Shown here in pieces: positions 1 through 9,378 of a DNA stretch of 64,000 nt. Source of the DNA: Lysinibacillus sp. PLM2 (GTDB lineage: Bacteria > Bacillota > Bacilli > Bacillales_A > Planococcaceae); assembly GCA_023168345.1 (NCBI GenBank), contig AP025689.1:2726001-2790000 (forward strand), read 5' to 3'. Under the pieces are notes generated by a model that was not told where the DNA came from, made no database searches, and saw only the letters and a list, made by a program, of their open reading frames with translations. A program made the position numbers and the translations under genes. Within the stretch, counting starts at the first letter, position 1. Every line of letters begins with the position of its first letter.

Positions 1-941
1 GGTTGGCGTTGTGCGTGTTGTAATGCTTTTAAGACATCTTGACGGCTAATAACACCTTGAAGAACACCTTCATCATCTACTATCGGTAGTAAATCAATTC
101 CTTCCCAAATCATTCGATGTCCTGCTGATGCTACACTTGTTTTCATTGAAGTTGAAATTGGATGCTTTGTCATTACTTTATCGATTTGTTCTTTAGGGTC
201 TTTTCCAATTACGTCCTTTACAGTAATCATACCAATCAATTTATTGTTAGAAGCGGTCACTACAGGAAATGCACCATGACTTGTTAGTGTATTTAACTTT
301 TGGAAGTCCTCTATAAGCTGATTATTTTTTAGCATAGCCGTTTCCTCTATGGGAACATATATATCTTCGATTAGTAAAATATCTTTCTTAATTAACTGGT
401 CGTAAATTGCACGGTTAATCATCGTTGCAACAGTAAAGCTATCATAACTTGACGAAATGATTGGTAATTCAAGCTCATCTGCAAGGCGTTTATTTTCCTC
501 AGTCGTATCGAAGCCACCTGTAATTAATACTGCGGCACCTGCTTTTAATGCGTACTCATGTGCTTTAAAGCGATTTCCGACGATTAATAAGTTTCCCGCC
601 TCTGTATATCGCATCATATCTTCAAGTTGCATCGCACCAATAACAAATTTGTTCAATGTTTTATGTAGTCCGCTCATTCCACCTAGTACTTGTCCATCTA
701 CGATATTAACAATTTCCGCAAAGGTTAAACGTTCAATATTTTCTTTTTTCTTCTTTTCAATGCGGATTGTTCCAACTCGTTCAATAGAGCTGACTAAACT
801 GCGATTTTCAGCCTCTTTAATAGCACGATAAGCAGTCCCTTCACTTACTTGCATATCCTTCGCTATTTGTCTAACTGATATTTTATCGCCAACAGGTAAT
901 GATTCAATGTATTGTAATATTTTTTCATGTTTTGTCGACAC
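1..941 (-). CDS. ytoI: YtoI-type DRTGG/CBS-domain regulator (3' end beyond left edge)
   Basis: About 313 residues are visible; the C-terminus lies beyond base 1. The reading frame begins with GTG at 941-939 (V/M-S-T-K-H-E-K-I-L-Q), with an AGGTG Shine-Dalgarno just upstream. Residues about 1-60 form a winged-helix-like DNA-binding segment (S-V-R-Q-I-A-K-D-M-Q-V-S-E-G-T-A-Y-R-A). A DRTGG domain follows (about 75-190), then a CBS pair (about 195-310, ending near the edge). B. subtilis YtoI is longer and ends in a thioesterase-like domain, which would fall outside this window. It is probably a ligand-sensing transcription regulator; ligand and targets are unknown. It is the first gene leftward of ytkL and is separated from it by a terminator. 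Confidence 0.88.
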   Translation of the reverse strand, partial: MSTKHEKILQYIESLPVGDKISVRQIAKDMQVSEGTAYRAIKEAENRSLVSSIERVGTIRIEKKKKENIERLTFAEIVNIVDGQVLGGMSGLHKTLNKFVIGAMQLEDMMRYTEAGNLLIVGNRFKAHEYALKAGAAVLITGGFDTTEENKRLADELELPIISSSYDSFTVATMINRAIYDQLIKKDILLIEDIYVPIEETAMLKNNQLIEDFQKLNTLTSHGAFPVVTASNNKLIGMITVKDVIGKDPKEQIDKVMTKHPISTSMKTSVASAGHRMIWEGIDLLPIVDDEGVLQGVISRQDVLKALQHAQRQ

Positions 942-1046
942 TATATCACCTATTCTCCATCCATCTATATTCAATACCAATAGTGTAACATATTTCAAGT
1001 ATTTTTAGTTAAAGACAAAGTAATATACTTGCTAATATCTTAATGA

Positions 1047-1096
1047 AATAAAAATGAGAAAGTAGTAATTTTAAATCTTGACATAACTACTTTCTC
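1047..1096 (-). terminator. Terminator after ytkL
   Basis: An 11-bp perfect inverted repeat (GAGAAAGTAGT at 1056-1066, ACTACTTTCTC at 1086-1096) is followed on the minus strand by a T-rich run. It lies just past the ytkL stop, so it should end that leftward transcript. Confidence 0.8.
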
Positions 1097-1103
1097 TTCC
1101 AAA

Positions 1104-1784
1104 TTATAATTTTACATATTCACCTGCAGATAACACCTGTACTTCACAATCTTTCACTAATTTAACAAACTCGTTAGGGTCTTGCTGTATAGGTGGGAAG
1201 GTATTGTAATGGATAGGAATCACCGTTTTTGGTTTCAACAATGAAACTGCATATGCAGCATCTTCTGGTCCCATTGTAAAGTTATCACCTATAGGCAAAA
1301 AGGCAACGTCAATATTATTTCTTTCACCAATCAATTTCATATCACCAAATAAGGCTGTATCCCCAGCATGATAAATAGTAACATCTTCAGCAGTGAAAAG
1401 AATTCCACTTGGCATTCCAGTATAAATAATTTCATTGTTTTCTGTTATATAAGATGATCCATGGAAGGCAAGAGTAAATTTCACTTTTCCAAAGTCAAAC
1501 TGACGAGCACCTCCTATGTGCATTGGGTGTACGTTGACCCCTTGCCACGAAAGAAAAGCAGCCAATTCATTCGGCGCAACTACTAGAGAATTATTAGCTT
1601 TTGCTAATTCAACAGTATCCCCTACATGGTCGTCATGCCCATGTGTTAGAAGAATAACATCTGGCTTTTCTTCCTCAACCTTTAAGTCTGTTAGCCCATT
1701 CCCACGAATAAATGGATCAATTAAAATTTCTTTACCATTTGTTTTAATTTTTACAACAGAATGCCCATGATAAGAGATTTCCAT
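1104..1784 (-). CDS. ytkL: UPF0173 metal-dependent hydrolase YtkL
   Basis: A 226-residue metallo-beta-lactamase-fold protein, the normal length for UPF0173. Metal ligands are visible in [10 protein letters not shown] near residues 47-56, H-A-G-D-T near 139-143, and the late I-H-Y-N motif. It has no signal peptide, so it should be cytosolic. The start ATG at 1784 has a strong GAAGGAGGA Shine-Dalgarno about 8 bases upstream. The physiological substrate of the family is not established. It is transcribed leftward alone, away from the M24 peptidase gene. Confidence 0.9.
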   Translation of the reverse strand: MEISYHGHSVVKIKTNGKEILIDPFIRGNGLTDLKVEEEKPDVILLTHGHDDHVGDTVELAKANNSLVVAPNELAAFLSWQGVNVHPMHIGGARQFDFGKVKFTLAFHGSSYITENNEIIYTGMPSGILFTAEDVTIYHAGDTALFGDMKLIGERNNIDVAFLPIGDNFTMGPEDAAYAVSLLKPKTVIPIHYNTFPPIQQDPNEFVKLVKDCEVQVLSAGEYVKL

Positions 1785-1856
1785 AAAAATATTCCTCCTT
1801 CGTATCTATCATTTAAGAAAATATTCTCCTTTAAGACAACATTTCCTTCTTTTTGA

Positions 1857-1862
1857 TATAAT
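1857..1862 (+). promoter_or_regulatory. Candidate -10 for the M24 peptidase gene
   Basis: A perfect TATAAT lies about 48 bases before the ATG at 1910. The best -35 match (AAGACA at 1833-1838, 18-base spacer) is weak, so only the -10 is supported. Confidence 0.4.
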
Positions 1863-1909
1863 ATATTAGGTTTATAAACAATAAATTATATCTTTAGGGA
1901 GATCTTTAT

Positions 1910-2995
1910 ATGAATAAAATAAAACAAGTTCAAAAATATTTAACTGATGAAAACATTGATTTTGCCTTTATTACTACCCCAGATAATGTATTTTACTTTT
2001 CAAATTTCAAAAGTGATCCTCATGAAAGACTACTTGGTCTTATCATTTTTCCAAATTCAGAACCCATTTTGGTCTGTCCAAAAATGGAAGTACCTGATGC
2101 AAAAAATTCAGGATGGAATCAGGATATTATCGGCCATCTTGATACTGACAACCCATGGCAATTAATATTCCACGAAATAGAATCTAGACAGGTTTCCGTA
2201 GAAAATATTGCAATCGAAAAATCCCATTTTACTGTAGAAAGATTTGAATCACTACAACAACTCTATCCACATGCCAATTTTTACAGACTCGATGATAAAA
2301 TAAACCAATTACGTGTTATAAAAGATTCGATTGAATTAGATAAAATGCGAAAAGCCGCTCAACTAGCTGATTATGCAATAGAAGTAGGCTGCAAAACGAT
2401 AAGAGAGGGTATAACAGAAGTAGAAATTCGAACAGCAATTGAAAATGCTATTACGGAAAAAGGGTATTCTATGTCCTTCGAAACAATAGTACTATCTGGT
2501 CCTAATACTTCATCCCCTCACGGAGTGCCTAGTTCAAGGAAAGTTCAACATGGCGACTTAATACTCTTTGACTTAGGTGTTGTATACGAAGGGTATTGCT
2601 CAGATATTACCCGAACGGTAGCCTTTGGGGGCATTAGTGATGAACAAAAGGAAGTTTACAATACTGTTCGTAAAGCAAATGAATCGGCTATAAGTGCTGT
2701 TAAGCCAGGTGTTCGAGCAATGGATCTTGACATAGTAGCCCGTGACATCATTTCAAATGCTGGCTACGGCGATTACTTCCCTCACCGTTTAGGTCATGGA
2801 TTAGGGGTTTCAATTCATGAGTATCCGTCCATTATGAATACAAACGATTTAGTATTAACTCCTGGTATGGTATTTACAATTGAACCAGGAATCTATCATG
2901 AAATCGCTGGCGTTCGTATCGAGGATGATGTTGTAGTAACTGAGGATGGTGTAGAAGTACTTACGAAATATACAAAAGACTTGATTATTCTATAA
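1910..2995 (+). CDS. M24B Xaa-Pro aminopeptidase/dipeptidase family protein
   Basis: A 361-residue creatinase-fold peptidase of the YqhT/YkvY (PapA/PapB) size class. The N-terminal creatinase domain spans about 1-125 and the pita-bread M24 domain about 135-361. The dinuclear metal ligands are all recognisable: Asp in L-F-D-L-G-V, Asp in S-D-I-T-R-T, His in H-R-L-G-H-G-L-G, Glu in T-I-E-P-G-I-Y and Glu in R-I-E-D-D-V. It should remove N-terminal residues before proline, or split Xaa-Pro dipeptides, in the cytosol. AGGGAGA precedes the ATG. It is a single-gene unit closed by a hairpin shared with livF. Which B. subtilis Pap paralogue it matches cannot be decided here. Confidence 0.88.
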   Translation: MNKIKQVQKYLTDENIDFAFITTPDNVFYFSNFKSDPHERLLGLIIFPNSEPILVCPKMEVPDAKNSGWNQDIIGHLDTDNPWQLIFHEIESRQVSVENIAIEKSHFTVERFESLQQLYPHANFYRLDDKINQLRVIKDSIELDKMRKAAQLADYAIEVGCKTIREGITEVEIRTAIENAITEKGYSMSFETIVLSGPNTSSPHGVPSSRKVQHGDLILFDLGVVYEGYCSDITRTVAFGGISDEQKEVYNTVRKANESAISAVKPGVRAMDLDIVARDIISNAGYGDYFPHRLGHGLGVSIHEYPSIMNTNDLVLTPGMVFTIEPGIYHEIAGVRIEDDVVVTEDGVEVLTKYTKDLIIL

Positions 2996-3001
2996 CAAAA
3001 A

Positions 3002-3038
3002 AATGGGTGACGAGAAAATTACTATCTCGTCACCCATT
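3002..3038. terminator. Bidirectional terminator, M24 peptidase / livF
   Basis: A 14-bp perfect stem (AATGGGTGACGAGA at 3002-3015 and its complement at 3025-3038) sits between convergent genes, with an A-rich flank on the left that becomes U-rich in the minus transcript. Confidence 0.8.
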
Positions 3039-3053
3039 CCAATTATATTCAAA

Positions 3054-3776
3054 TTACGCTTCAACAGACGTAGATTTTCTTCCAAGGTATGCTTCTACAA
3101 CACGAGGATCCTCTAATAAACTTTTAGCCTCGCCCTCAATAATTACTTTTCCAGTTTCCATTACATAGCCATAATCTGCAATTTTTAATGCTTGCTTCGC
3201 ATTTTGTTCAACAAGAAGTACCGTTGTACCTGCTTCATTAATTTCTTTAATAATTTTAAAAATATCGGCTACGATTAATGGAGCTAATCCCATCGATGGC
3301 TCATCTAGTAATAGTAATCTAGGCTTTGAGAGTAGAGCACGTGCTATTGCTAGCATTTGTTGTTGACCACCAGATAAAGTACCTGCCATCTGTGTTTGTC
3401 TTTCCTCTAAGATAGGAAAGCGTTTCATCACTTCATCAATTTCTTCTTTTATCGTTATATCTTTTCGATGATATGCGCCCATTTCTAGATTTTCTAGAAC
3501 AGTCATAGAAGATAAAATCGCTCTTCCCTCTGGAACAAGGGCAATACCTTTTCTTAATAATTGATCCGCACGTAAGCCCGTAATATTCTCACCTAAAAAC
3601 TCTACCTGCCCTTTTTTAGGCTTTAATAACCCTGCTAGAGTTTTCATCGTTGTCGTTTTACCAGCACCATTGGCTCCTAGAAGTGTAATAATTTTGCCTT
3701 CTTGAACCTCTAAATTTATCCCTTTTAACGCTTGAATTTGCCCATAGAAGGTTTCAACATTTGATACTTTAAGCAT
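3054..3776 (-). CDS. livF: Branched-chain amino-acid ABC transporter ATPase LivF
   Basis: A 240-residue ABC ATPase, the shorter of the two in the Leu/Ile/Val importer. Walker A G-A-N-G-A-G-K-T-T lies near residues 34-42, the signature L-S-G-G-Q-Q-Q near 134-140 and Walker B L-L-L-L-D-E-P-S near 154-161. It should power uptake through LivHM together with LivG at the inner face of the membrane. Its ATG overlaps the end of livG by 8 bases, so the two are translationally coupled. It is the last gene of the leftward livK-H-M-G-F cluster and ends at a shared terminator. Confidence 0.93.
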   Translation of the reverse strand: MLKVSNVETFYGQIQALKGINLEVQEGKIITLLGANGAGKTTTMKTLAGLLKPKKGQVEFLGENITGLRADQLLRKGIALVPEGRAILSSMTVLENLEMGAYHRKDITIKEEIDEVMKRFPILEERQTQMAGTLSGGQQQMLAIARALLSKPRLLLLDEPSMGLAPLIVADIFKIIKEINEAGTTVLLVEQNAKQALKIADYGYVMETGKVIIEGEAKSLLEDPRVVEAYLGRKSTSVEA

Positions 3777-4542
3777 TTACCTCATCCTCCTCTTTTCCGA
3801 GGTAGGCTTCAATGACTGCTTCGTTATTTTGTATTTCTTCTGGTGTACCTTCAGCTAACTTTTCTCCAAAGTTTAGAACTGCAATACGATCACAAAGTTT
3901 CATAACGAGTGGCATGTCATGTTCAATAATTAGAACAGTAATACCTCTTGATTGGACCATCTTTATTAAATCATATAAACTATCTGTCTCTTTTTCATTC
4001 ATACCTGCAGCTGGCTCATCTAATAATAAAAGCTTTGGATTACTTGCTAATGCTCTAGCAATCTCTAAACGCCTTTGCTGACCATAGGCTAAATTTTCAG
4101 CAATAGTATCCTTGTGCTCTAAAAGTCCAACTAAATCAAGCAATTCTTCCGCTTTTTCTTGCAACATTTTCTCTTCATTACGTTGAGTTTTTGTGCGAAA
4201 CACACTACTAAACACACCTGAACGTGTTTGACTATGGCCACCTACCATAACATTGTTCAATGCAGACATTTGTGAAAAGAGTCGTATATTTTGGTATGTT
4301 CGACATATTCCTTTTTCCGTAATTTTAAACGGCTTTAATCCTGTAATATTTTCACCTTTAAAAATAATTTCACCCGATGTTGGCTCAAAAATGTTGGTAA
4401 TCATATTGAACATAGTCGTTTTACCAGCACCATTTGGTCCGATTAAACCGAAAATATCACCTTCATTAATGGAAAATGAAACATCAGTCAATGCGGAGAT
4501 TCCGCCAAAGTTTTTCGTAATATTTTTCACTTCAAGAACCAT
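3769..4542 (-). CDS. livG: Branched-chain amino-acid ABC transporter ATPase LivG
   Basis: A 257-residue ABC ATPase with Walker A G-P-N-G-A-G-K-T-T near residue 36, the LivG-type signature L-A-Y-G-Q-Q-R-R and Walker B L-L-L-L-D-E-P-A. The G-M-N-E-K-E-T segment after Walker B is typical of LivG rather than LivF. It pairs with LivF as the ATP-hydrolysing heterodimer. Its start base coincides with the last base of the livM stop, and its own end overlaps livF by 8 bases, consistent with coupled stoichiometric synthesis. Confidence 0.93.
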   Translation of the reverse strand: MVLEVKNITKNFGGISALTDVSFSINEGDIFGLIGPNGAGKTTMFNMITNIFEPTSGEIIFKGENITGLKPFKITEKGICRTYQNIRLFSQMSALNNVMVGGHSQTRSGVFSSVFRTKTQRNEEKMLQEKAEELLDLVGLLEHKDTIAENLAYGQQRRLEIARALASNPKLLLLDEPAAGMNEKETDSLYDLIKMVQSRGITVLIIEHDMPLVMKLCDRIAVLNFGEKLAEGTPEEIQNNEAVIEAYLGKEEDEVNA

Positions 4543-5492
4543 TAGCGTACTCCTCCTTTCGACCGGTTTCGCTTAAATTTACTAAGTACAGTTGCATCTA
4601 GAATACCTTGTGGACGAACTGCCATTAAAATAATTAAAAGAATTCCATATATGATATAACGATATTCGCTAATAAAACGTAGTACTTCAGGCATTAATGT
4701 TAAGAAGAATGCTCCGAAGACAGAACCGATTATTACTTCACTACCACCGAAGACAGTAAATATTAACACCTCTACAGCACGATGGTATGCGAAATCCGCT
4801 GGAGAAATAAAACCAACAACATGTGCAAATAAAGCTCCTGCTAACCCTGCAAAAAATGCTCCTTGGGTAAAGGAAATCACCTTGAAATAAGTAATGTTAA
4901 TACCCATTGATTCCGCAGCTTTGTCATCCATTTGAATAGATGATAATGCCCTTCCTACACGTGAATTTTGCTGTCTAAATACAAACCAAAGAATTAAAAT
5001 TACTAAAACTAGTAATACAATAAAAATTGATAAACTGACAAACTGGTTATTTTTCAATCCGATCGATGCAGGATCAAAGCCGAATCCACGAACAAAGTCT
5101 AAAATTTCTCTCCCCATTTGAGGGATACCTGTTAAACCGATAGAACCCTTTGTTAAAGACTCCCAGTTAATGAAAATAACTCGTATTACTTCCCCTAAAC
5201 CTAATGTAGCAATGGCTAGATATACACCAGATAATCTTAGTGAAGGAATACCTACGATTACACCTAACAGACCCGCCAGGATTGCACCTACAATGACACC
5301 TACATAAATCGGGGCACCTAAATGGATTGTTAATAAAGCTGAAGTATAAGCTCCAACTCCCATGAATCCAGCACTACCTAACGATAATTGTCCAGATGAT
5401 AATGGAACATATACGCTAATTGCTAACATAATATTGATTAATATAAAAGAAGCTACTTGTAAATAATACGTATTTAAAAGTTCTGCTAACAT
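4542..5492 (-). CDS. livM: Branched-chain amino-acid ABC transporter permease LivM
   Basis: A 316-residue multi-spanning permease. I chose the ATG at 5492 (M-L-A-E-L-L-N-T-Y-Y) over a frame that extends 12 codons into livH, because GAAGGTGA sits about 5 bases before this ATG and contains the livH stop codon. About nine hydrophobic segments are visible, plus the family motif region around V-Y-L-A-I-A-T-L-G-L-G-E. With LivH it forms the membrane channel of the importer. The end abuts livG by one base. Confidence 0.92.
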   Translation of the reverse strand: MLAELLNTYYLQVASFILINIMLAISVYVPLSSGQLSLGSAGFMGVGAYTSALLTIHLGAPIYVGVIVGAILAGLLGVIVGIPSLRLSGVYLAIATLGLGEVIRVIFINWESLTKGSIGLTGIPQMGREILDFVRGFGFDPASIGLKNNQFVSLSIFIVLLVLVILILWFVFRQQNSRVGRALSSIQMDDKAAESMGINITYFKVISFTQGAFFAGLAGALFAHVVGFISPADFAYHRAVEVLIFTVFGGSEVIIGSVFGAFFLTLMPEVLRFISEYRYIIYGILLIILMAVRPQGILDATVLSKFKRNRSKGGVR

Positions 5493-5496
5493 GTAA

Positions 5497-6381
5497 TCAC
5501 CTTCTTTCTTGGGATACCTTTGAACCAAAGATACCTTGAGGTCTTAATAATAAAATGACAATGATCATAATAAATGCAATAGCATCACGATATCCTGAGT
5601 TACCATAGGCAACTACTAATGTTTCAGATAAACCAAGAATTAATCCACCAACCATAGCACCTTTCACATTACCCATACCACCTAAAATAATGATTGCAAG
5701 CCCCTTTAATCCCATTGACAATCCCATTTGTGGACTCACAGAGTTAAATGCCATCCCAACTAATATTCCAGCAATACCGCCAATTGCAGAGGCAATAATG
5801 ACTGTTAATGTAATAATTCTCTTTGTATCTACACCGAGAATACTAGCTGTTTCAAGATTTTCAGCAGTCGCACGTAACGCTTTCCCTGCTTTTGTTTTTG
5901 ATAACCATACCGTTAAACCAATCATTAAAATAATGGATATAACAAAAATTACGATTTGTACAAGATAAATCGTAATAGAACCTAACTTAATGCTCACTTC
6001 AGCAAATGGTGTACTGAACGGTTTATTACCAGCACCAAATATATGGTGCGAAAGGTTTTCAAGTAAAATAGAAGCACCAATAGTACTAATTAATGGCGCT
6101 AAGTGTGAAACTCCCTTTTTACCACGTAATGGTCTTAATGAAAATCTCTCTAGTAAATATCCCAAAATACTCGTTATAACGATAGCAGCAACAAATGCTA
6201 ACCATAATGGCCATCCAAGAACACTTGTTGTCATTACCCCTACAAAGGCGCCAACCATGAATATTTCACCGTGCGCCATATTGATGATGCCTAAAACACC
6301 AAAAACAAGGGTAAAACCAAGCGCAACTATGGCATAAATGCTACCTAACGTAATCCCGTTAATTAATTGTTCTAATAGCAA
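5497..6381 (-). CDS. livH: Branched-chain amino-acid ABC transporter permease LivH
   Basis: A 294-residue permease with about eight membrane segments and the typical N-terminal G-S-I-Y-A-I-V-A-L-G stretch. The start codon is TTG (TTG CTA TTA GAA CAA), with AAAGGATGA about 9 bases upstream; there is no better ATG. It is separated from livK by about 175 bases that contain a strong hairpin without a U-tract, so livK and livHMGF are probably one transcript with unequal expression. It partners LivM. Confidence 0.92.
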   Translation of the reverse strand: MLLEQLINGITLGSIYAIVALGFTLVFGVLGIINMAHGEIFMVGAFVGVMTTSVLGWPLWLAFVAAIVITSILGYLLERFSLRPLRGKKGVSHLAPLISTIGASILLENLSHHIFGAGNKPFSTPFAEVSIKLGSITIYLVQIVIFVISIILMIGLTVWLSKTKAGKALRATAENLETASILGVDTKRIITLTVIIASAIGGIAGILVGMAFNSVSPQMGLSMGLKGLAIIILGGMGNVKGAMVGGLILGLSETLVVAYGNSGYRDAIAFIMIIVILLLRPQGIFGSKVSQERR

Positions 6382-6518
6382 ATTTAATCATCCTTTAAAT
6401 ATTTTTGATTACCCTAAGTTCGGTATTGTTCAGACTAAATACAATCTTGTGTTGCACCTTAAACGCCGTCATTCGAAACGGATTGAATAGTGAAGAATTA
6501 TTTCGTTATTTAGTAGAT

Positions 6519-6546
6519 TGGTTCTCGTAATGAATTACGAGAACCA
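6519..6546 (-). promoter_or_regulatory. Intercistronic hairpin between livK and livH
   Basis: A 12-bp perfect stem (TGGTTCTCGTAA at 6519-6530, TTACGAGAACCA at 6535-6546) with a 4-base loop lies just after the livK stop. The minus-strand sequence after it is AATCTACT, with no U-run, so it looks like an mRNA-stabilising or processing hairpin rather than a full terminator. Confidence 0.65.
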
Positions 6547-6556
6547 TAAATTGTTT

Positions 6557-7732
6557 TTATTCAAATTCAATAAATTTACCATCTTTAATTTCTAAAACTG
6601 TAACGTCCATTACAACGTCCCCAATTTCATTAAATGAGAAGTTCCCTAAAATACCTTGGAAGTCCTTCGTAGCCGCTAAAGCCTCTCTGAAGTCTTCACG
6701 ATCTGTAGACCCTGCTCTTTTTAAAGCATCCGCATAAATATAAAGAGCATCGTACGCTTGCGCTGCAAATTGATCAGGTTTTTTGCCATATTCTGCTTCG
6801 AATTTTTCATTAAATTCGATAATTTTAGGATCTGTTGAATCACCGAAATATGGTGTTGCAACGATTAATCCGTTTGCCGCATCCCCAGCAATTTCGATCG
6901 CTTGTGGTGAGTTAAATCCATTACCCCCAACAAATGGAACATCGATTCCCATTTTACGTGCTTGGTCCATAATTACAGCACCTTCGTTATATAAAGCAGA
7001 TGCTAATACTAACTCGGGATTTGAATTTTTAATATTTGTTAATTGTGCGTTATAATCACTTTGGCCTTTTTGGTAAGTTTGAATTGTTGTAATTTCTAGA
7101 CCCATTTCTTCAGCAGTTCTTTGCATTACTTCAAAACCGCCTTTTGTTAACGCGTCATCATTACCGTAAATCATTGCGACTTTTGTTGCTCCTGTTCTTT
7201 CAACTGCTTTTTCAATAGCCGCAGGGATTGCTAAAGACTCTGGAATCGCATTACGGAATACATAATCACCAATTTCTGGAATGCCATCAACAGTCGTTGA
7301 AGTTCCTAGAATTGGAATACCGTTTAAATCGGCTTCTGGTGCAACAGCAAAGAACTCAGTACTTAACGTTGGGCCAATGATTGCGGTAATTGAATCATCA
7401 CTCATAATTTTTTGTGCAGCAGTAAGTGCTTGATCCGCTTCCCCTGCTGAGTCTTCAATAACTAGTTCAATATTTATTTCACCTTGCTCATTAATTTCTT
7501 TTTGAGCTAGTTTAAGCCCCGCTGTAATCGCTTCTCCATATGCAGCACCTGCACCAGTTAAATACGAAACGACACCAAATTTTACATTTAAAGTACCAGT
7601 TGAGTCGGCACCTTCACTTCCATTATTTTCTTCATTTGATTGAGTACTAGTGCTGCCGCCCCCACAAGCTGCTAGCAATAATAACATTACAATTGACATT
7701 ATAGAGAATAATTTCTTGCTAGTTCCCTTCAT
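6557..7732 (-). CDS. livK: Branched-chain amino-acid substrate-binding lipoprotein LivK
   Basis: A 391-residue type I periplasmic-binding-fold protein. The ATG at 7732 (M-K-G-T-S-K-K-L-F) is chosen because AGGGGG lies about 9 bases upstream and because it gives a proper lipoprotein signal ending in L-L-A-A-C; the longer frame adds 17 unlikely residues. After the lipidated Cys comes a Ser/Asn/Gly-rich tether and then the Peripla_BP_6-type domain. It should capture Leu/Ile/Val, or related amino acids, outside the cell and hand them to LivHM. Substrate preference is not readable from sequence. Confidence 0.93.
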   Translation of the reverse strand: MKGTSKKLFSIMSIVMLLLLAACGGGSTSTQSNEENNGSEGADSTGTLNVKFGVVSYLTGAGAAYGEAITAGLKLAQKEINEQGEINIELVIEDSAGEADQALTAAQKIMSDDSITAIIGPTLSTEFFAVAPEADLNGIPILGTSTTVDGIPEIGDYVFRNAIPESLAIPAAIEKAVERTGATKVAMIYGNDDALTKGGFEVMQRTAEEMGLEITTIQTYQKGQSDYNAQLTNIKNSNPELVLASALYNEGAVIMDQARKMGIDVPFVGGNGFNSPQAIEIAGDAANGLIVATPYFGDSTDPKIIEFNEKFEAEYGKKPDQFAAQAYDALYIYADALKRAGSTDREDFREALAATKDFQGILGNFSFNEIGDVVMDVTVLEIKDGKFIEFE

Positions 7733-7837
7733 GTTAAATGTCCCCCTAAACAATATTTTGTTTTCATTATTTTTATGAAACAATTCTATTTAATTACATT
7801 TACGGCAAAAAGTAAATGATATTTTTATAATTTTTCA

Positions 7838-7852
7838 TATTTTCTGATAATA
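7838..7852 (-). promoter_or_regulatory. Candidate CodY box upstream of livK
   Basis: The minus strand reads TATTATCAGAAAATA, matching 12 of 15 positions of the CodY consensus AATTTTCWGAAAATT. It is about 105 bases before the livK start, in the AT-rich promoter region. CodY senses branched-chain amino acids and commonly represses their transporters, so the site is biologically sensible, but it is a prediction. Confidence 0.5.
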
Positions 7853-7869
7853 TTAACGCTATATTATTT

Positions 7870-7925
7870 TAAAAAACAAAATAAAAAGCTAGTTAAAAGG
7901 ATTCCTTAACTCCCTCTAACTAGCT
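7870..7925 (-). terminator. Terminator after ald
   Basis: Perfect 9-bp arms AGCTAGTTA (7887-7895) and TAACTAGCT (7917-7925) are followed on the minus strand by TTTTTATTTTGTTTTTT. It is a strong intrinsic terminator that isolates ald from livK. Confidence 0.85.
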
Positions 7926-7951
7926 ACTTGAGAAACTTAGTATTTTTATTT

Positions 7952-9067
7952 TTATTGCAATAATGTATCTACAGGAACATAATCTCTTCCTTGATCAATT
8001 GCTACTGCACGATAAACTACATGACCTTCTAAAGTGTTAATTCCTTTTTTCAATGCTTCATTTTCAATACATGCCTTTTTAAATCCTTTATTTGCTATTT
8101 GTAAAGCATATGGCACTGTATTGTTCGTTAAAGCAATCGTTGATGTCCTAGGGACTGCACCTGGCATATTCGCTACTGCATAATGAACTACATCATGCTT
8201 AATATAAGTTGGGTCATCATGCGTTGTAACTTTATCTGTAGTTTCAAAGCTACCACCTTGGTCAATGGCAATATCTACAATGACAGAGCCTGGTTTCATA
8301 GATTTTACCATTTCCTCTGTTACAAGTTTCGGAGCTCTTGCTCCAGGTATCAAGACAGAACCAATTACTAAATCAGAATCTTTCACAGATTCAGCAATAT
8401 TAAACGGATTAGACATTAATGTTTGAATGGAATGGCCAAAGATGTCTTCTAATTGACGTAAACGATCAGGATTTACATCTAAAATTGTAACATCAGCACC
8501 TAATCCGACTGCAACGCGCGCTGCATTTGTTCCAGCAACACCGCCACCAACAACTGTTACTTTTCCTTTTTGGACACCCGCTACTCCACCTAATAAAATT
8601 CCTTTACCACCATTAATTTTTTCTAAATATTGTGCTCCAATTTGTACCGACATTTTGCCAGCAACTTCACTCATTGGTGTAAGAAGCGGTAATGATCGAT
8701 TTGGCAATTGAACTGTTTCATATGCAATACCAACTACTTTTTTGTCTAATAACGCTTGTGTTAGTTCATATTCAGGGGCTAAATGTAAATATGTGAATAA
8801 AATTAGTCCCTCATAAAAATACTGATATTCACTAGCAATCGGCTCTTTAACCTTCATAACCATTTCTTGAGCCCATGCTTCCACTGCAGAATCAACAATT
8901 ACTGCACCAGCTGCACGGTAGTCTTCATCAGTAAATGAAGACCCTAATCCAGCACCCGTTTCAATAAATACTTCATGACCAGCATTGGTTAATGTAACAA
9001 CTCCTGCAGGTGTCATAGCTACACGATTTTCATTGTTTTTAATCTCTTTTGGGACTCCAATTTTCAT
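7952..9067 (-). CDS. ald: Alanine dehydrogenase
   Basis: A 371-residue NAD-dependent enzyme that interconverts L-alanine with pyruvate and ammonia. The N-terminal [16 protein letters not shown] motif is diagnostic, and the Rossmann motif appears as [12 protein letters not shown] near residues 173-184. In spore formers it supports growth on alanine and energy supply during sporulation. AGAGGAA precedes the ATG at 9067. It is monocistronic, closed by its own terminator. The length is a few residues shorter than B. subtilis Ald, with no sign of truncation. Confidence 0.95.
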   Translation of the reverse strand: MKIGVPKEIKNNENRVAMTPAGVVTLTNAGHEVFIETGAGLGSSFTDEDYRAAGAVIVDSAVEAWAQEMVMKVKEPIASEYQYFYEGLILFTYLHLAPEYELTQALLDKKVVGIAYETVQLPNRSLPLLTPMSEVAGKMSVQIGAQYLEKINGGKGILLGGVAGVQKGKVTVVGGGVAGTNAARVAVGLGADVTILDVNPDRLRQLEDIFGHSIQTLMSNPFNIAESVKDSDLVIGSVLIPGARAPKLVTEEMVKSMKPGSVIVDIAIDQGGSFETTDKVTTHDDPTYIKHDVVHYAVANMPGAVPRTSTIALTNNTVPYALQIANKGFKKACIENEALKKGINTLEGHVVYRAVAIDQGRDYVPVDTLLQ

Positions 9068-9378
9068 AGCAGATTCCTCTTTCTCTGTAATGTTTCGTAT
9101 AATTTAAACCTATCATAACAAATTATTCCTAAAATGGTAACTTGAAATAGCGATGTAATCACCCTCCTTCTATTAAAAAATAGAAAAATTGTAAATAAAC
9201 AGATTATTTCATTTGTATTGTAGTTTTTTTCATCCCAAAAATCATTTTCATACAATTTCATAGTTAACAATAACTAACAATATTATAAACTCAAGATACA
9301 AATTTTTGTATTATTTTAGGATAAAATGTGAACAATTTACATAATTTTGTTAATTCTAATTATTTTTTCATATTGCTT

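Noticed and set aside
457-831. 124-codon plus-strand frame
   Set aside because: It lies wholly inside ytoI on the opposite strand; the antisense frame is a by-product of coding composition with no Shine-Dalgarno.
9064-9270. 68-codon minus-strand frame overlapping the ald start
   Set aside because: It covers the ald leader, is low in protein-like composition, has no start with a Shine-Dalgarno and ends in the ald start region.
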